Shown here: in pieces, positions 17,609-26,676 of the stretch
How the letters are laid out: each line of letters starts with the position of its first letter
Numbering within the stretch: position 1 is the first letter of the stretch
Assembly (NCBI GenBank): GCA_964575675.1
Contig: CAZNRY010000002.1
Span: forward strand, 1 to 64,000
Reading direction: 5' to 3'
DNA length: 64,000 bases
From: CAZNRY01 sp964575675
GTDB lineage: Bacteria; Eisenbacteria; RBG-16-71-46; CAIMUX01; VGJL01
Made by a program: the position numbers and the translations under genes
The notes under the pieces: generated by a model
The model's input: only the letters and a program-made list of their open reading frames with translations
Database searches by the model: none
What the model was told of the DNA's origin: nothing

Positions 17609-18997
17609 GTGGCGGAAGTCGTCGTGATCGGCGGCGGGATCGCCGGCCTTGCCTGCGCCGATGAAATCCTCCGGCGCGACCCGGAAGGATCGCTCCTACT
17701 CGTGGAGGCGCAGGAACGGCTCGGAGGGAACATCCGAACCTCGCGCGAAGAGGGATTCACCCTCGAGTGGGGCGTGAACGGCTTTCTGGACAGCGTTGCC
17801 GAAACCCTCGAGCTCGTGGAGCGGATCGGACTGGCGGAGGATCTCCTCCCGGCGGGGGACTCCGCCGGGAAGCGCTTCATCTACCGGGGGGGGAGGCTGC
17901 GAGAAATCCCTCTTCACCCCCTTCGCTTCTTCGGCTCCGATCTCTTGAGCCTCGGCGGCCGGCTTCGAATCCTCGGCGAGCCTTTCGCCTCGGCCCGCAG
18001 CGGGGAGGACGAGAGCGTGTTTTCTTTCGCGGCGAGGAGGATCGGGCGCGAGGCTGCGGAGATACTTGTAGATTCGATGGTTTCCGGTGTCTACGCGGGA
18101 AACGCGCGGCAGCTGTCGCTCATGGCGACCTTCCCCAAGATGGCCGAGATGGAGAGAGAGCACGGGAGCCTCGTGCGGGCGCTCTTCGCGCGGAGGCGCG
18201 AGGCGCGCCGGAAGGACCGGAGGGGGGGAGGGCCCGCGGGACCGGCAGGGACGCTGACCTCCTTTCGCCGGGGGATGCAGGTTCTGACGGAGACGCTGGG
18301 CAAGAGGATTGGGCCGTCGCGGATTCGCCTGGGCGCGCCGGTTAGCGAGGTAGCCCGGCGTGGATCGGGGTATCGGATCGCCTTCGATGGGCCGGACGGG
18401 GCCGTCGAGGCCGAGCGCCTGGTCGTTGCGGTTCCTGCCCGAGCCGCAGCGCAGTTCCTTCAAGGGATGGATCCGGGGCTCTGCGAGCCGCTCAGGGAGA
18501 TCGGGTACGCCGGCCTCGCCGTCGTGGCCCTCGGCTACAAGTCGAATGAGTTGCCGCTCGAACCTCGCGGGTTCGGGTTCCTGACGCCGAGGGGTCAGGG
18601 GCTGCGCATTCTCGGCTGTCTGTGGGACTCGAGCGTCTTTGGAGATCGGGCGCCGGCGGGACGGACCTTGCTCCGTGCGATGATCGGGGGCGCCCATGAC
18701 CCGGATGCGGCAGGGCTGGACGACGGCGCCCTTATCGAGATCGTCCTCCGCGACATCCGCGCGAGCATGAAGATCGAGGCCAGTCCTCGCCTCGTCCGGG
18801 TTTTCCGCCATCCCCTCGGTATTCCTCAATACACGATCGGGCACCCGGCGCGCCTGCGGGCGATCGACGCTGCGGTTGAGCGGCATCCTGGCCTGGCCCT
18901 GGTCGGAAACTCCTATCGGGGGATCGCGGTGAATAGCTGCGTCAAAGAGGCAGCCGAGCTGGGAGCGCGTTGGAACCCTCCGGCGTCGCAGTCCTAG
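17609..18997 (+). CDS. hemY: Protoporphyrinogen oxidase, FAD-dependent (HemY/HemG type)
   Basis: A 462-residue flavoprotein that oxidises protoporphyrinogen IX to protoporphyrin IX. The N-terminal FAD dinucleotide fold VVVIGGGIAGLACA is complete, and the C-terminal FAD-contact block LVGNSYRGIAVNSCVKEA is characteristic of HemY-type PPOX. The GTG start lies 2 bp after the hemH stop. A strongly basic insert (~residues 195-215, ARRREARRKDRRGGG) lies in the substrate domain. It closes the heme operon. Confidence 0.94.
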   Translation: MAEVVVIGGGIAGLACADEILRRDPEGSLLLVEAQERLGGNIRTSREEGFTLEWGVNGFLDSVAETLELVERIGLAEDLLPAGDSAGKRFIYRGGRLREIPLHPLRFFGSDLLSLGGRLRILGEPFASARSGEDESVFSFAARRIGREAAEILVDSMVSGVYAGNARQLSLMATFPKMAEMEREHGSLVRALFARRREARRKDRRGGGPAGPAGTLTSFRRGMQVLTETLGKRIGPSRIRLGAPVSEVARRGSGYRIAFDGPDGAVEAERLVVAVPARAAAQFLQGMDPGLCEPLREIGYAGLAVVALGYKSNELPLEPRGFGFLTPRGQGLRILGCLWDSSVFGDRAPAGRTLLRAMIGGAHDPDAAGLDDGALIEIVLRDIRASMKIEASPRLVRVFRHPLGIPQYTIGHPARLRAIDAAVERHPGLALVGNSYRGIAVNSCVKEAAELGARWNPPASQS

Positions 18998-19457
18998 GAA
19001 GAACTGAGCCCGGACGCGATCCCTTCTGTCGCCGGTGCGTCACCGCCGCGCGAAATGGAACGCGGCGGATCCCCGCAAAGGGAACCCGCCGCGCGGTGGC
19101 CGGCCCGCACCGGATCGCCCCGGCAGCAGTTCGACGCGCGTCTCTAAGGCGCAGCAGATTCGAATGGTCACAGCACGGTCGGATGATCACCGTCGCAGTC
19201 GCACTCACGGTCGGGTTTCCCGCCCTTCGCCAGGCGCCTATCCGTAGGACAAACTGGCAAAAGCCCGTTTCCGCGGTCGCTTGATTCCGGGTAGTACGAG
19301 CCGGCGACCCGATCTCCTCCCCCGGTGGGGCGCATGAGTCGATCAGGTCCCAATGCGACAATCAGGCAGCGTCGGCGAACCGGCAATCAGGGACTTCCTG
19401 AGGATGACGGTGGAAATGCCTTAGCCGTCCCGCCGGGGTGATGGGTGCGCAGGCGGG
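18998..19457. other. 460-bp spacer after the heme operon with nested inverted repeats
   Basis: No supported gene. At 19032-19039 and 19106-19113 an 8-bp outer stem (CCGGTGCG / CGCACCGG) encloses three mutually complementary blocks. CGCGGCGG at 19061-19068 can pair with CCGCCGCG either upstream (19043-19050) or downstream (19086-19093). That makes two mutually exclusive hairpins, without a T run. It may act as a 3' stabiliser or weak terminator of the heme mRNA, or be a small structured RNA. The remainder (19114-19457) shows nothing definite. Confidence 0.35.
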
Positions 19458-20102
19458 CTAGAGCGTGGTCAACCCTTCGCGGATCGCGTACTTAGTGAGT
19501 TCCGCAACGCTGTTCATCTGTAGCTTGATCATGACCCGGCGCCGGTGCGTTTCGACGGTCTTGGCCGAGACCTTGAGAGCCGACGCGATTTCTTTCGTGC
19601 TTCTCCCCTCGGCCAAGAGCTGAAGAACCTCGCGCTCCCGGGCGCTGAGGGAAGGACCCCCCGCGGAACCGTTCGACTCCAGGCCCCGGAGGAACTCCCC
19701 GACCACCGTGCCGGCAATTCCAGGGCTCAAATACGCTTGGCCGTTGGAGACCGCCCTGATCGCGCGGGTCAGCTCCTCGAAGGCGCAGTCCTTAAGAAGA
19801 TAACCCGATGCGCCGGCGCGAAACATCTGAAGGACGTAACGGCGATCCGTGTGGATCGACAGGGCGATCACCTTCGTCGTTGGAACCGATACCTTGACCT
19901 GGTGGGTGGCCTCGATCCCGTTCATGTCGGGCATCGTCACGTCCATGATGACGATGTCCGGACGGGTCTCCTTGGCCAGTTCCACCGCCTTGCGTCCGTT
20001 CTCGGCCTCTGCGATCACCGACATCCCGGGCTGGCCCGACAGCAGCGAGCGGAGTCCCTGGCGCATGATCTTGTGATCATCGACCAGAAGGATCGTGGTC
20101 AT
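19458..20102 (-). CDS. NarL/FixJ-family response regulator
   Basis: A 214-residue two-domain regulator. The receiver (1-120) has phospho-acceptor Asp54 in DIVIMDVTMPDMNG, the acidic pair VDDH near the N-terminus, and the Lys in GYLLKDC. A LuxR-type helix-turn-helix follows (~148-210; LSAREREVLQLLAEGRSTKE begins it). The ATG overlaps the TGA of the histidine kinase gene by 4 bp, so it is the kinase's cognate regulator. Target genes are unknown. The adjacent heme operon points the other way and converges with it. Confidence 0.93.
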   Translation of the reverse strand: MTTILLVDDHKIMRQGLRSLLSGQPGMSVIAEAENGRKAVELAKETRPDIVIMDVTMPDMNGIEATHQVKVSVPTTKVIALSIHTDRRYVLQMFRAGASGYLLKDCAFEELTRAIRAVSNGQAYLSPGIAGTVVGEFLRGLESNGSAGGPSLSAREREVLQLLAEGRSTKEIASALKVSAKTVETHRRRVMIKLQMNSVAELTKYAIREGLTTL

Positions 20103-22987
20103 GCGGGCATCCCTCCATCCGGCGGATCGCCCTGCAGGGGCGCCGTCAATACGATCATCGTGCCCTCCCTCGCCGCGCTCCGCACATCGACCCGGCCTCC
20201 GAGGGAGGAGATCCTCTCGCGGATGCTGAAGAGCCCGAACCCGGCGGTCGGGAAGGCGAGATCGGTGACGTCCACCGGATCGAATCCAACCCCGTCGTCG
20301 ACGACCGTGATCTGGATCTCAGCTCCGGAGCGGGCGGCGAGGACCTCGACGTTCCGCGCGCTCGCGTGCTTGACGATATTGATCAAGAGCTCCTGAACGG
20401 ACCGAAAGAGAAAGGCGCGCACGTCGGGCCCCAGAGGCTTCTTCGCGCCGTCGTCGCGAAACGCGGCCTGGATGCCGTGCTCCCCGCGAAACCGTTCCAC
20501 TGACCATTCGAGCGCCGGCTCGAGGCCCAGCTCGTCGAGGATCGGCGGGCTCAGATCGAAGGTGAGGGAGCGCGTGTCCTCGATCGTTTGGTCGATGAGG
20601 CCGCGGATTTCGTCGATCCCGGCGCCGAGCGCCGCGCCGGCCGTCTTCCGCAAAGCTCCGAGCCGCATCTTCGCGATTGCCAGGGTCTGCCCGATGCGGT
20701 CGTGCAACTCACCGGCGATGCGCCGGCGCTCCCGCAGCTCGATCAGGCCAAGCTCGGAGGAAAGGGCCCTGAGACGTTCCTGATGGGAGAGGAGCCTCTC
20801 CTCCGCCCGCTTTCGCTTCGTGATGTCGGAGACAATGACCAAGGCCGAGTTGCACTGCCCCTCGGAGTCAATCAGGGGATTGATCGTTGTTTCGTGCCAG
20901 CGCTCCTCGCCCTTGACCAGAGTCGGCATCTCAACGACGGCGAGCTCCTGCTCGTCGATCGCACGGCGGAGTAGGCCCACCTGCACGTCGGCCCGCTCCT
21001 CCGGGAATACCTTCCACATCGACATTCCGATGAGCTTCTCGACGGGGATGCCCAGACGATCGGCCGCGATCGAATTGGCAAACTCGAAGATCCCGTCCCG
21101 ATTGACCATGGCGATCGAGAGGCGGGCCCCCTCGACGAGGGACCGGTACTTCGCCTCGCTCTCGACGAGCGCGGCCTCGATCCGCAGGCGCTGGATCATC
21201 GCGCCGATGATGTTGCCCGCGGTCCGGAGGGCGTCGACGTCCGTGGCGGGCCATTCACGCTCGCACCCGCAGTCAGTCAGGCCGAGGATTCCCCACCACG
21301 TGTCCTCCACCTGGATCGGAACGAGGACGATGGCCTTGGCGCCGATCGACTCGAAGACATCCTGCACGGGGGGGGGGAGCGCGCTCTTGCGCGCCTGCCA
21401 AGGTTCGCGCCCCGCATACTCGATCCACGGACCGAACCCGAGGGATCGGAGCGAGTACTTCGAACCGCAAATAGGTCCGGGGTACGGGTGCGCGCCGGGT
21501 CCCATCCACGCGTTGCGGCGGATCACGACGTGCTCGCCGTCCGGTTCGACGCGGTTCTCATAGATGAAGGCGCGGTCGGCCCCTGTGGCGCGCCCGATCC
21601 GCTCGAGGAGATCGTCGACCCATTCCTCCCATTCAGGGAAAGTCGGAAAGTGCTCGGCCGCGAAGCTCACCGCCTGGAGGATCTGGACGTGGCGGCGGAT
21701 CTCCTCCTCGGCCGATTTGCGCGCCGTGATGTCGCAGAGGATCGCCTGCATGCGCCCGTCGGAGAGACGCTTGGCGAGGACTTCCGCGTGGATGATCCCG
21801 CCGGACTTCGTGACGAGGGGCAGCTCGATCCGCGGCGCCTCTCCCAGCCTCACCTGCTCGAAGTGGGCGTGGACGAGGTGGAGCATCTCGGGAGAGACGG
21901 TGTCGGAGATTCGCATGCGGAGCATCTCATCGAGGGTGTAGCCGAGCATCTCGCATCCGCTGCGGTTCGCCTCTGTAAGCCACCCCTGCTCATCGGTGAT
22001 GAAGATCCCGGTCGGGGCTTGCTCGATGGTCGTCCGCAGGCGCTCTTCGCTGCGGCGTAGGTCCTCCCTGACCCGCTCGCGCCGGATCAAGGAGCCCATG
22101 ATGCTGGCGATGGTGCGCAGGGCGTCGATCTCGAAAGGGAGCCACTCTCGCTCCGACTCGCAGTCGGACAGGCCGAGCACGCCCCAGAACCCCTCGTCGA
22201 CCATGATCGGGAGCGAGAGGACCGACCGGATACCCAGTGTCTCGTGACTGGTGACATCCTTGGGATAGTCGCGCGTGTACGAGAGGACGGGCTCGCCCTT
22301 CATGACGGTGTCGAGCCATGCGCCGTAGCCTGACGCTCGGAGCGGGAACCCCTCGAAGGAAAGGGTCTCCGGCCTGTGGTCATGTGCTGGATCCACCCAG
22401 AAGCGCCGGTTGAGCGTGCGGACTTCGCCGTCCGGTGTGGTGTGGGCTTCCCACATGTAGGCGCGGTGCGCGGAGAGGGCGCGCCCCAGAAGCTCGAGCG
22501 CGATCGGCGTCTGATCCAACCATCGCATCGATCCGACGAGCGCGGCGGCAGCCGTGGCCACGCCGCAGAGGACCGCCTCGCGTCGAAGCAGGTCGAGTTC
22601 ATAATGCTTTCGGGCGGAAATGTCCCGGAAGATCACGACATCTGCCGGCTCGCCAACCCAGGTGATCGGCATCACGTTGACTTCGATCGGGACATGCGTC
22701 CCGTCAGCGCGGAGCAGGGCCGACTCGTACCGGGCGGGGGCCGGCCCGCCGGCGTGCCGAACCGCTCGAATCGCCGCGGCCTTGGCGAACGCGTCCGGCG
22801 TGAGCACCCGCCCGAGATTGAGCTCGGGCAAGTCCTTCTGACTGTATCCTGTGAGCTCGGCAGCGCCGCGGTTGGCGAAGATGACACTTCCGTCGCGGGC
22901 GAGCACGACGATCCCGTCCGTCGCGTCCTCGACCAGGGCCCGGAAGTCCAGCTGCTCATCCGGTCGAGACTGCTGATCAAAGGGCAC
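20099..22987 (-). CDS. PAS/GAF multi-sensor histidine kinase (HisKA_3 type)
   Basis: About 962 residues, soluble, no transmembrane segment. Domain order is PAS (~15-125), GAF (~140-310), PAS (~325-440), GAF (~450-630), PAS (~640-755), then a HisKA_3 dimerisation domain with the phospho-His in AGELHDRIGQTLA, and an HATPase_c domain (DDGVGFDP, GFGLFSIRER). The two GAF modules are clear internal duplicates sharing WG(V/I)LGL(S/T)DC-xx-EREW. GTG 22987 is preferred (GGGGAGG just upstream); TTG 23062 would add 25 residues. The signal is unknown. It phosphorylates the overlapping NarL-type regulator. Confidence 0.9.
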   Translation of the reverse strand: MPFDQQSRPDEQLDFRALVEDATDGIVVLARDGSVIFANRGAAELTGYSQKDLPELNLGRVLTPDAFAKAAAIRAVRHAGGPAPARYESALLRADGTHVPIEVNVMPITWVGEPADVVIFRDISARKHYELDLLRREAVLCGVATAAAALVGSMRWLDQTPIALELLGRALSAHRAYMWEAHTTPDGEVRTLNRRFWVDPAHDHRPETLSFEGFPLRASGYGAWLDTVMKGEPVLSYTRDYPKDVTSHETLGIRSVLSLPIMVDEGFWGVLGLSDCESEREWLPFEIDALRTIASIMGSLIRRERVREDLRRSEERLRTTIEQAPTGIFITDEQGWLTEANRSGCEMLGYTLDEMLRMRISDTVSPEMLHLVHAHFEQVRLGEAPRIELPLVTKSGGIIHAEVLAKRLSDGRMQAILCDITARKSAEEEIRRHVQILQAVSFAAEHFPTFPEWEEWVDDLLERIGRATGADRAFIYENRVEPDGEHVVIRRNAWMGPGAHPYPGPICGSKYSLRSLGFGPWIEYAGREPWQARKSALPPPVQDVFESIGAKAIVLVPIQVEDTWWGILGLTDCGCEREWPATDVDALRTAGNIIGAMIQRLRIEAALVESEAKYRSLVEGARLSIAMVNRDGIFEFANSIAADRLGIPVEKLIGMSMWKVFPEERADVQVGLLRRAIDEQELAVVEMPTLVKGEERWHETTINPLIDSEGQCNSALVIVSDITKRKRAEERLLSHQERLRALSSELGLIELRERRRIAGELHDRIGQTLAIAKMRLGALRKTAGAALGAGIDEIRGLIDQTIEDTRSLTFDLSPPILDELGLEPALEWSVERFRGEHGIQAAFRDDGAKKPLGPDVRAFLFRSVQELLINIVKHASARNVEVLAARSGAEIQITVVDDGVGFDPVDVTDLAFPTAGFGLFSIRERISSLGGRVDVRSAAREGTMIVLTAPLQGDPPDGGMPA

Positions 22988-23080
22988 GGAGCCTCCCCAG
23001 GTTCGCCAAACGGACTGTAGAATCAGCGAACTGATTGTCGGCCGTGGAGGGTCCTCTGTCAACTCGCGATGCCGGCGATC

Positions 23081-24235
23081 CTATGCGTCTCGGCCGCCGG
23101 AGGGGCGCGCGGGCCGCTTGCTGCGGCTCCGGCCGCGAATGGACGACCCAAGCTCGAAGTAGGCGCGCGTCGAATCCATCAGCGACTTGAAGCGGCGACG
23201 GTCCTTCCTTCGGATCGCCGTCGCGAACGCCTCGAGCGCGGAAGAGAAACTGCGGAGGAGAATCGGCGTGGCCGTGCTCTCTGTCTGGATCTCGAAGTAC
23301 AGGTCTTGGTTCTCGGCGGATACGGAGCGACTGACCCGCGTCTGGGAAGCGAATGTCGTGCTGCCGGCGGCTGAAAGCGTCTCATACGACAATCCGCTCG
23401 TCGCGAGCGCGCGGGCAAAGACCAGGCTTGTGAGGTGCGAGAGGCCGAGAACATAGCTCATCAGCTCATCGTGGCGTTCGATCGGAATCGAGACGAGGGC
23501 TGCCGTCGTCTGCTCGAAGAACCGCCCCGCCACGATGGAGTGATCGGTTCCCTGCGTCCGGCAGAGGAGGACGTTTCTGCCGGCAAGGACGTCGGCGTCG
23601 GGACCGAACATCGGGTGGATCGATGCGACGCGCAGGCCCTTCGCCAGGGCGCTATCGATGGATCTCCTGACGGGTTGTTTCAACGAGCAGACATCGAAGA
23701 TGAGCGCGGATGTGCCGGTCCGGACAATCCGGTCGAGGATCGGGGCGGTCGCGGCGATCGGGGTCGCCAAAGCCACGACCGAATGCTCTACGGCGGCCCG
23801 CGCGAGGTCCTGCGCACGGGGGAACTCCGTGCGCGTTCGGACGCCGGGACGGTCAAGGACGGTCACGCTGTGTCCGAGCGAGCTGAAGAAGCGAGCGAGC
23901 CAGCGGCCCATGCCCCCGAGACCGCCGACGACGAGGATCCTCTCCCCGGCGGCCGACGGCTCCTGAACGAGCAGGCGCCGGTCGGCGTCTTGTACGCGGG
24001 TCGCGTGCTCGATCAAGAGGCGCGTGACCTCATCGACCAGTGGGGACGCAAGGCCAAGACGTTCGGCCCTGCTCCGGTTGCGCTCCACGACCTGTCGCTC
24101 GATCTGGAAATCCTGCACGGGGAGGCCATGGTCGCGCTTGACGCGGCCGATCCGGCGAGCCAGGAGAAGGCGCTTGGCCACGAGATCCAGGATCTCTCCG
24201 TCTATCTGCGCGACCGACTCGCGGAGAGTTCTCAT
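23081..24235 (-). CDS. tyrA: Bifunctional chorismate mutase / prephenate dehydrogenase
   Basis: A 384-residue fusion. Residues 1-90 are an AroQ-type chorismate mutase (MRTLRESVAQIDGEILDLVAKR opens it in the E. coli style). Residues ~97-370 are prephenate dehydrogenase with the NAD loop VVGGLGGMGRWLARFF and HPMFGPDADVLAGRNVLLC. This is the T-protein architecture of enterics, making 4-hydroxyphenylpyruvate for tyrosine. The ATG at 24235 has a GAGAGGAAC ribosome-binding site, 40 bp after the DAHP synthase stop. The C-terminal tail is Arg/Ser-rich. The pair aroF-tyrA mirrors the E. coli operon. Confidence 0.92.
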   Translation of the reverse strand: MRTLRESVAQIDGEILDLVAKRLLLARRIGRVKRDHGLPVQDFQIERQVVERNRSRAERLGLASPLVDEVTRLLIEHATRVQDADRRLLVQEPSAAGERILVVGGLGGMGRWLARFFSSLGHSVTVLDRPGVRTRTEFPRAQDLARAAVEHSVVALATPIAATAPILDRIVRTGTSALIFDVCSLKQPVRRSIDSALAKGLRVASIHPMFGPDADVLAGRNVLLCRTQGTDHSIVAGRFFEQTTAALVSIPIERHDELMSYVLGLSHLTSLVFARALATSGLSYETLSAAGSTTFASQTRVSRSVSAENQDLYFEIQTESTATPILLRSFSSALEAFATAIRRKDRRRFKSLMDSTRAYFELGSSIRGRSRSKRPARPSGGRDA

Positions 24236-24275
24236 GTTCCTCTCGATGGAACCGCGCCCCCCCCCCCGTCGATCG

Positions 24276-25313
24276 TCAGCGGATCGCTTCGTGGGCATTG
24301 AGAAGAACCTCCCGCGTCGTCTCCCACCCGATGCACGCGTCCGTGATCGACACCCCGTAGGTCAGGGGGCCTGCGAGCTCCTGCCGCCCCTCGACCAGGT
24401 TGCTCTCGAGCATCATGCCGAGGATTGAATCGCCGGCCCGGAGATACTGGGCGAGGACGTCGGAGAAGATCCCCGGCTGCCGCGCGTGATCCTTCCCGCT
24501 ATTGCCGTGACTGCAATCGACCATCACGCGGCGTCCTTGGCAGAATCGTCCGAGAAGACCGCCAGCCTTGGCGATGTCGGCGCTGGAGTAGTTCGGCCTT
24601 CCTCCACCTCCCCGGAGGACGAGGTGCACGTCGGGATTGCCGGTCGTCTTGACGATGCTGGATCTGCCCGCCTGGTCGATCCCGAGGAAGGCGTGGGGAT
24701 GAAGGGCCGAGATCATCGCCTCGATCGCGGTGTCGACGTTGCCGTCGGTCGCGTTCTTGAAGCCAACGGGCATCGACAGCCCGCTCGCCATTTCGCGGTG
24801 CGTCTGGCTCTCGCTCGTGCGCGCGCCGATCGCCGCCCAGGAGATCATTTCCGCCGTGTACTGGGGGACGATCGGATCGAGGAACTCCGTCCCGCAGGGG
24901 AGGCCGAGTGCGTTGGTTTCGTTCAGCAGACGCCGGGCGAGGCGCAACCCGGCGTTGATGTCGAAGGTTGCATCCCGGTGAGGGTCGTTGATCAGACCCT
25001 TCCATCCGACCGTCGTGCGGGGCTTCTCGAAGTAGAAGCGCATGACGATGATCATCTTGTCCTGTACGGAACGGCTCAACTCGGCCAGACGCGCCGCGTA
25101 GTCCATGGCGGCGTCAGGATCGTGGATCGAGCAGGGACCCGCGACGACGAGGAGGCGCCGATCCTCGCCGCGGAGCGCGGCCTTGATTGCCTCGCGGCTG
25201 CGAAGGACGGTCTCCGCGGCCTGTGAGCTCAGCGGAACGTCGCGCTTGATCGCATCCGGAGGGTCGATCGGCAGGAAACTCGATACGTGCAGGTTATTGA
25301 GGGCGCCGGGCAC
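24276..25313 (-). CDS. aroF: 3-deoxy-7-phosphoheptulonate synthase, class I (AroF/G/H type)
   Basis: A 345-residue shikimate-pathway entry enzyme condensing PEP and erythrose-4-phosphate. LLVVAGPCSIHDPDAAMDYA, RFYFEKPRTTVGWKGLINDP and VDCSHGNSGKDH are class I alpha signatures, with metal and substrate residues intact. The GTG start at 25313 has only a weak ribosome-binding site but matches the family N-terminus. It is followed by tyrA, so tyrosine-sensitive feedback is likely by analogy with AroF. Which effector is bound cannot be read with confidence. Confidence 0.93.
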   Translation of the reverse strand: MPGALNNLHVSSFLPIDPPDAIKRDVPLSSQAAETVLRSREAIKAALRGEDRRLLVVAGPCSIHDPDAAMDYAARLAELSRSVQDKMIIVMRFYFEKPRTTVGWKGLINDPHRDATFDINAGLRLARRLLNETNALGLPCGTEFLDPIVPQYTAEMISWAAIGARTSESQTHREMASGLSMPVGFKNATDGNVDTAIEAMISALHPHAFLGIDQAGRSSIVKTTGNPDVHLVLRGGGGRPNYSSADIAKAGGLLGRFCQGRRVMVDCSHGNSGKDHARQPGIFSDVLAQYLRAGDSILGMMLESNLVEGRQELAGPLTYGVSITDACIGWETTREVLLNAHEAIR

Positions 25314-25460
25314 GCGTCAGGGGCCTCGCTCTCCGGCGGGGGGCCGAAGAAGGAAGATGTTGCCGCGGTTAGGCCATGATACGGCATGCGGGGGGATTGG
25401 GCGGAAGCGAATCGCATCTGGGCCGGGGGTGGGTAGTCCGTTGACCGGGATGGCCGCCGG

Positions 25461-26531
25461 TCAGACGCTGAAGCGCACGTGCAGGATCTCTCCGTCCTGA
25501 ACCGGGTAGTCCTTCCCCTCGAGACGAAGGATGCCGCGCTTTTTCGCCTCCGCCAGGGATCCGCACTCCTGGAGGAGGGACCAGTGGATGACCTCGCCCC
25601 GGATGAATCCACGTTCTAGGTCGCTGTGAATCACCCCCGCGGCCTGGCGGGCGGGGGAATCCCTGCGAACCGTCCAGCCCCGGACTTCATCCTCCCCGAC
25701 GGTGAAGAAGGTGATCAGATTGAGCGCGGAATACGCGTGGCGGAGGAAGCGATGGAGTCCGGGCTCCTCGAGGTGGTAGGCGGCCAGCAACTCGGCGCGA
25801 TCGGCCGGCTCGAGCAGCGCGATTTCCGCTTCGACCTTTGCCGAGAGGAGGAACAAGGGCCAACGACGCTGCTCGCAGAATGCGCGCAGCCCGGCGACGG
25901 CCGGATTGCCGGATGGGCCGGCGAGATCCTCTTCCGAGAGATTCGCGATCGCAAGGATCGGTCTCCTCGTGAGGAGGCCGTACTGGCGGACGAGCTTCTC
26001 GCCGTCGGCGCTCAGGGCGGCCCCTCGCAGACCATCGCCCGATTCAAGCGGGCCGACCAAGCTGAGGAGGAAGGTGTGGCGCCTCTCCGCGTCGGGGTTG
26101 TGCTTGCTCTTGGCGGCCATCTCGACGTTCTCGATCCCCTTGCTCACGATCGCGTAATCGGAGAAGACGATCTCTTCCCAAGCCCGCGTGAGCGACGAGA
26201 GGGCCTGCTCCGCCGCCTCCGGCCGGAAGAGGTCGAGAACAATCGCCATTCCGTCTGCCTTACGGACCTCGTTCATGGCGGCTGTCTGGAGCTTTGGATC
26301 TGTCTGGGGATCGAAGCCCGGAAGATCGAGGACTTCTACCTGGACGGGAGTGCTCTTCTTCGGCGTGAAGATCGCGCACAGCTTCTCGAAACGAGGATCG
26401 TGGACGGGAACCATCGCGCGGTCGGCGGTGAAGTTCTGCTTGAGCGGCGCCCGGGATGGGACGCCGCCCAGTAGCTCGAAGACGGTGCTTTTCCCGCTCC
26501 CGGGCGGGCCGATCAAGGCGAGACTGGGCAT
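25461..26531 (-). CDS. ychF: YchF/OLA1-family nucleotide-binding protein
   Basis: A 356-residue Obg-like ATPase: a G domain, a central coiled-coil insertion and a C-terminal TGS domain (ITFFTVGEDEVRGWTV onward). YchF binds ribosomes and is an ATPase because the NKxD specificity motif is altered; here it reads IANLSEED, the expected variant. The P-loop GPPGSGKST (8-16) departs from the usual GxPNVGKST. The C-terminus LEGKDYPVQDGEILHVRFSV fits the TGS end. The ATG is served by GGAGGAT, which could be masked by a leader hairpin. Confidence 0.9.
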   Translation of the reverse strand: MPSLALIGPPGSGKSTVFELLGGVPSRAPLKQNFTADRAMVPVHDPRFEKLCAIFTPKKSTPVQVEVLDLPGFDPQTDPKLQTAAMNEVRKADGMAIVLDLFRPEAAEQALSSLTRAWEEIVFSDYAIVSKGIENVEMAAKSKHNPDAERRHTFLLSLVGPLESGDGLRGAALSADGEKLVRQYGLLTRRPILAIANLSEEDLAGPSGNPAVAGLRAFCEQRRWPLFLLSAKVEAEIALLEPADRAELLAAYHLEEPGLHRFLRHAYSALNLITFFTVGEDEVRGWTVRRDSPARQAAGVIHSDLERGFIRGEVIHWSLLQECGSLAEAKKRGILRLEGKDYPVQDGEILHVRFSV

Positions 26532-26533
26532 CG

Positions 26534-26566
26534 ATCCTCCGATTGGACAATATCTTGGTGGAGGAT
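26534..26566 (-). promoter_or_regulatory. Possible RBS-masking hairpin in the ychF leader
   Basis: In the ychF mRNA, the ribosome-binding site GGAGGAT (complement of 26534-26540) is perfectly complementary to AUCCUCC (complement of 26560-26566), 19 nt upstream. Pairing would hide the Shine-Dalgarno. A 7-bp stem with a 19-nt loop is modest, so this is only a candidate. Confidence 0.3.
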
Positions 26567-26676
26567 ACAGGAGAGCAGGCGGAAGCGCAAAGCGACTTGC
26601 CCGCGTTCTCTTCTTTTCGCTAACCTGCTGAAGGCTTTCCGCACTCGACGACTGGCTCTGGGAAGGGAGGTTGGTG

